From positions 1-64,000 of the forward strand of contig JAAVTG010000550.1 in NCBI GenBank assembly GCA_011947345.1: a DNA stretch of 64,000 nt, written 5' to 3'. The translations under genes were made by a program, and so were the position numbers. Positions 63,755 to 64,000 of the stretch are shown piece after piece; positions within the stretch are counted from its first letter, which is position 1; each line of letters opens with the position of its first letter. The notes below the pieces were generated by a model. The model was not told where the DNA came from and did no database searches. It saw only the letters and a list, made by a program, of their open reading frames with translations. The DNA is from Phytophthora quininea. Lineage: Eukaryota > Oomycota > Peronosporomycetes > Peronosporales > Peronosporaceae.

Positions 63755-64000
63755 CTAATGTTCGCACAGGGAGAAGTAGCGGGAATACCCAAACGCATCT
63801 TCTTCACCTTCTGCTAATGCAGCACGCTCTTCCATCAATTGTAGTCGGTGTTGTCTCGCCTCTAGCAGAGACATTCCGTTGTCTAACATGGACCGAATGT
63901 TTTGTTCCACCCGATCCACGAGGTTCATCTCGGTCAAAACCTTCAGTTTTGCTTCAATCCAGTCGCATTGCTGGGGAGCAATCACAGAGGTGGAAGGAAT
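63755..64000 (-). CDS. Hypothetical protein, partial, open at the right edge
   Basis: The frame is open from the right window edge to a stop at 63755, about 82 codons. It reads CDWIEAKLKVLTEMNLVDRV, then EQNIRSMLDNGMSLLEARQH, and an acidic, helical end. No start is visible. Part of it recurs, split, at 24,390-24,836, so it is repetitive and may belong to a transposon rather than a host gene. Function unknown. Confidence 0.5.
   Translation of the reverse strand: MPSTSVIAPQQCDWIEAKLKVLTEMNLVDRVEQNIRSMLDNGMSLLEARQHRLQLMEERAALAEGEEDAFGYSRYFSLCEH

Noticed and set aside
1..64000. tRNA, rRNA or CRISPR features
   Set aside because: No tRNA-like B-box with matching stems, no rRNA blocks and no regularly spaced direct repeats with unique spacers were found by eye.

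Overview
The window looks like nuclear DNA of an oomycete, most likely Phytophthora or a close relative. The basis is combined: short GT-AG introns of 58-72 nt (one of 170 nt), start-site elements of the oomycete Inr+FPR type (TCATTCTTCAATTC-like) 25-100 nt upstream of ATGs, oomycete-style gene families (bZIP-PAS factor, WLHENRSEGC-type ankyrin arrays, SHAQKY-type Myb proteins, secreted heme peroxidases), and a dense load of Ty3/gypsy, hAT, pogo and piggyBac elements. No rRNA, tRNA or CRISPR array was seen.

Layout. 1-3.5 kb: broken Ty3/gypsy retrotransposon on the minus strand, running off the left edge. 4.3-5.3 kb: two small secreted-protein ORFs, the second resembling a peptide precursor. 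5.7-20.4 kb: gene-dense block with a pirin, a broken ankyrin-repeat gene, a four-domain voltage-gated-type channel, a very long coiled-coil protein and a small gene resembling ATP synthase subunit e. 20.4-36.9 kb: AT-richer transposon island with pogo, two hAT and one piggyBac relics, several unrecognised ORFs, and a nearly complete TTAA-bounded piggyBac element (33,108-36,938) with a five-exon transposase gene. 37-41 kb: one arm of a dispersed inverted duplication, a secreted Asp-rich protein and three tandem MDP-1-like HAD phosphatases. 41.4-47.1 kb: a palindromic inverted duplication carrying two Myb-like genes per arm. 47.2-49.1 kb: two secreted chloroperoxidase/peroxygenase-type enzymes. 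49.8-50.9 kb: another hAT relic. 51.6-61.7 kb: second gene-dense block with bZIP-PAS, PX-PDZ-coiled-coil, aldo-keto reductase, Arb2-domain protein, AGC kinase and alpha carbonic anhydrase. 62.1-63.7 kb: partly deleted 2-oxoglutarate oxygenase-like gene whose 3' part is the partner of the 37-38 kb arm.

How it fits together. The named genes look like independent functions: ion transport, trafficking and scaffolding, secreted oxidative and CO2 enzymes, transcription control and signalling. No operon-like pathway is visible. The most unusual content is structural: two inverted duplications, and a piggyBac element whose ends and introns share an ATTCTGT...ACAGAAT palindrome.

Quality caveat. Almost every long gene is split by single-base frameshifts, many at short homopolymer runs and many repaired by one extra base. 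This looks like under-called homopolymers in a long-read assembly, so genes broken only in that way are called CDS here, with the breaks noted. Elements with many breaks or deletions are called pseudogenes.
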